Assembly: GCA_963681505.1 (NCBI GenBank)
Contig: OY811973.1
Span: forward strand, 248,001 to 312,000
Direction of reading: 5' to 3'
Length of the DNA stretch: 64,000 nt
Source of the DNA: Eunapius fragilis
Lineage: Eukaryota; Porifera; Demospongiae; Spongillida; Spongillidae
Below, one piece after another: positions 60,701 through 64,000 of this stretch. The notes beneath the pieces were generated by a model. The model was not told the DNA's origin and searched no databases. It saw only the letters and a program-made list of their open reading frames with translations. Each line of letters begins with the position of its first letter. Within the stretch, counting starts at the first letter, position 1. The position numbers and the translations under genes are program-made.

Positions 60701-63700
60701 AATTAACACCTTGGTTGGAACATAGCCAATTTTCTCCCATAGAAATGTATGGGAGGGAACCACTATTCTATTTGCATCGTACAGCCAAACCAATATGCTG
60801 AATAAATAGGAGGCATTATTGTGTAAAAGTAAACAGGTTACTCGTTCGTTTAATGAAGTAGGATCGCCACTCCACTAGTTTGTTAAAGTAACACCTTGGT
60901 GGGAAGATAGCCAATTTTCTCCCATAGAAATGTATGGGAGGGAACCACTAATCTATTTGCATCGTACAGCCAAACCAATGAGCTGAATATATAGGAGGCA
61001 TTATTTAGAGAAAGAAAACAGGTTACTCGTTCGTTCCATGAGTACATATCGCAACTCCACTAGTTTGTTAAATAAACACCGTGCTTAGAACATAGCCAAT
61101 TTTCTCCCATAGAAATGTATTGGAGGGAGCCACGAATCTATTTGCATCGTACAGCCAAACCAATGTGCTGAATACATAGGATGCATTATTTAGAGAAAGA
61201 AAGCAGGTTACTCGTTCGTTCCGTGAATACATATCGCAACTCCACTAGTTTTTTAAATTAACACCTTGGTTGGAACATAGCTAGTTTTCTCCCATAGAAA
61301 TGTATGGGAGGGAACCACTAATCTATTTGCATCGTACAGCCAAACCAATATGCTGAATAAACAGGAGGCATTATTTAGAGAAAGAAAATAGGTTACTAGT
61401 TCGTTCCATGAATACATATCGCAACTCCACTAGTTTGTTAAAATAACACCGTGGTTGGAACATAGCCAATTTTCTCCCATAGAAATGTATGGGAGGGAAC
61501 CACTAATCTATTAGCATCGTACAGCCAAACCAATGAGCTGAATATATAGGAGGCATTATTTAGAGAAACAAAACTGGTTACTCGTTCGTTCCATGAATTC
61601 ATGTCGCAACTCCACTAGTTTGTTAAATTAACACCGTGGTTGGAACATAGCGAATTTTCTCCCATAGAAATGTATGGGAGGGAACCACTAATCTATTTGA
61701 ATGGTATAGCCAAACCAATGAGCTGATTATAGAGGAGGCATTATTTTGTAAAAGAAAACAGGTTACTCGTTCGTTCCATGAAGTAGGATCGCCACTCCAC
61801 TAGTTTGTTAAAGTAACACCTTGGTGGGAAGATAGCCAATTTTTTCCCATAAAAATGTATGGGAGGGAACCACTAATCTATTTGCATCGTACAGCCAAGC
61901 CAATGAGCTGAATATATAGGAGGCATTATTCAGAGAAAGAAAACAGGTTACTCGTTCGTTCCACGAAGTAGGAACGCAACTCCACTAGATTGTTAAATTA
62001 ACACCTTGGTTGGAACATAGCCAATTTTCTCCCATAGAAATGTATGGGAGGGAACCACTAATCTATTTGCATCGTACAGCCAAACAAATATGCTGAATAA
62101 ATAGGAGGCATTATTGTGTAAAAGTAAACAGGTTACTCATTCGTTCCATGAAGTAGGATCGCCACTCCACTAGTTTGTTAAAGTAACGCCTTGGTGGGAA
62201 GATAGCCAATTTTCTCCCATAGAAATGTATGGGAGGGAACCACTAATCTATTTGCATCGTACAGCTAAACCAATGAGCTGAATAAATAGGAGGCATTATT
62301 CAGAGAAAGAAAACAGGTTACTCGTTCGTTCCATGAATACATATCGCAAATCCACTAGTTTGTTAAATTAACACCGTGGTTGGAACATAGCCAATTTTCT
62401 CCCATAGAAATGTATGGGAGGGAACCACTAATCTATTTGCATCGTACAGCCAAACCAATATGCTGAATAAATAGGAGGCATTATTGTGTAAAAGTAAACA
62501 GGTTACTCGTTCGTTCCATGAAGTAGGATCGCCACTCCACTAGTTTGTTAAAGTAACACCTTGGTGTGAAGATAGCCAATTTTTTCCCATAAAAATGTAT
62601 GGGAGGGAACCACTAATCTATTTGCATCGTACAGCCAAACCAATATGCTGAATAAATAGGAGGCATTATTGTGTAAAAGTAAACAGGTTACTCGTTCGTT
62701 CCATGAAGTAGGATCGCCACTCCACTAGATTGTTAAAGTAACACCTTGGTGGGAAGATAGCCAATTTTTTCCCATAAAAATGTATGGGAGGGAACCACTA
62801 ATCTATTTGCATCGTACAGCCAAGCCAATGAGCTGAATATATAGGAGGCATTATTCAGAGAAAGAAAACAGGTTACTCGTTCGTTCCACGAAGTAGGATC
62901 GCAACTCCACTAGATTGTTAAATTAACACCTTGGTTGGAATATAGCCAATTTTCTCCCATAGAAATGTATGGGAGGGAACAATTAATCTATTTGCATCGT
63001 ACAGCCAAACCAATAAGCTGAATAAATAGGAGGCATTATTGTGTAAAAGTAAACAGGTTACTCGTTCGTTCCATGAAGTAGGATCGCCACTCCACTAGTT
63101 TGTTAAAGTAACACCTTGGTGGGAAGATAGCCAATTTTTTCCCATAAAAATGTATGGGAGGGAACCACTAATCTATTTGCATCGTACAGCCAAACCAATG
63201 AGCTGAATACATAGGAGGCATTAATTAGAGAAAGAAAACAGGTTACTCGTTCGTTCCATGAATACATATCGCAACTCCACTAGTTTGTTAAATTAACACC
63301 TTGGTCGGAACATAGCCAACTTTCTCCCATAGAAATGTATGGGAGGGAACCACTAAACTATTTGCTTTGTACAGACAAACCAATATGCTGAATAAATAGG
63401 AGGCATTATTAAGAGAAAGAAAACAGGTTACTCGTTCGTTCCATGAATACATATCACAACTCCACTAGTTTGTTAAATTAACAACGTGGTTGGAACATAG
63501 CCAATTTTCTACCATAGAAATGTATGGGAGGGAACCACTAATCTATCCGCATTGTACAGCCAAACCAATGAGCTGGATATATAGGAGGCATTTATTAGAG
63601 AAAGAAAACAGATTACTCGTTCGTTCCATGAATACATATCGCATCTCCACTAGTTTGTTAAATTAGCACCGTGGTTGGAACATAGCCAATTTTCTCCCAT

Positions 63701-64000
63701 AGAATTGTATGGGAGGGAACCACTAATCTATTAGCATCGTACCACCAAACCAATGAGCTGAATATATAGGAGGCATTTATTAGAGAAAGAAACAGGTTAC
63801 TCGTTCGTTCCATGAATACATATTGCATCTCCACTAGTTTGTTAAATTAACACCGTGGTTGGAACATAGCCAATTTTCTCCTGTAGAATTGTATGGGAGG
63901 GAACCACTAATCTATTAGCATCGTACAGCCAAACCAATGAGCTGAATACATAGGAGGCATTATTTAGAGAAACAAAACAGGTTACTCGTTCGTTCAATGA
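54563..64000 (+). repeat. 185-bp satellite array, subfamily III, forward
   Basis: About 51 monomers rich in GTGTAAAAGTAAACAGG, GGATCGCCACTCC, TTTGTTAAAGTAAC, TTTTTTCCCATAAAAATG and CCACGAAGTAGG variants, mostly in two- and three-monomer patterns. The last monomers (from about 63200) return toward ATGAATACATATCGC types. The array continues off the right edge in mid-monomer. Confidence 0.95.
54851..60770 (+). repeat. Long higher-order repeat, 2220-bp and 1850-bp periods
   Basis: The rare TCGCATCGTA variant is at 54851, 57071 and 58921. GAACAATTAATC is at 55021, 57241 and 59091. Both give successive spacings of 2220 bp (12 monomers) and 1850 bp (10 monomers). A further GAACAATTAATC at 62977 is 3886 bp on (21 monomers plus 1). 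The edges are approximate. Confidence 0.85.

Noticed and set aside
1..64000. CENP-B box (TTCG....A..CGGG type) in the monomer
   Set aside because: TTCG occurs but the required CGGG part does not follow at the right spacing in the monomers I read.

Overview
The window is almost entirely tandem-repeat DNA from an animal genome, most likely a centromeric or pericentromeric satellite array of an invertebrate. About 285 head-to-tail copies of a 185-bp AT-rich monomer run past both window ends. The animal assignment rests on one intact BEL/Pao LTR retrotransposon, a superfamily known only from Metazoa. The species cannot be named from the sequence. I found no host protein gene, tRNA, rRNA or CRISPR array.

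Layout: (1) 1-27535, forward 185-bp satellite, mostly alternating A and B monomers (370-bp dimers), split by a 5,955-bp BEL/Pao element at 13858-19812. The element has 135-bp LTRs, a primer-binding-site candidate, one uninterrupted 1,869-residue Gag-Pol frame, a polypurine tract and a 5-bp target duplication with one mismatch. (2) 27536-31443, a second satellite subfamily, still forward, carrying a 233-bp MITE-like insertion with an exact TTAA duplication. (3) 31444-42479, the same second subfamily in reverse orientation, beginning at an inversion junction with a 13-bp direct repeat. (4) 42480-47476, an unrelated composite of a 12-bp C-rich minisatellite and a 62-bp GC-richer minisatellite, alternating in three rounds. 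(5) 47477-64000, 185-bp satellite again forward, older-looking at first, then a third subfamily with long higher-order repeats.

Higher-order structure varies along the array. Diagnostic variants recur at 370, 555, 740, 925, 1480, 1850 and 2220 bp, all multiples of 185, and near-identical segments lie on both sides of the retrotransposon. This fits repeated unequal exchange or segmental amplification. Removing the retrotransposon plus one target copy, or the MITE plus one TTAA, restores exactly 185 bp between monomer landmarks, so both insertions are precise and later than the monomers they interrupt.

The only protein-coding gene I support is the retrotransposon polyprotein (gag, protease, reverse transcriptase, RNase H, integrase). 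The many other open frames are satellite or minisatellite read-through, or antisense shadows of the polyprotein.
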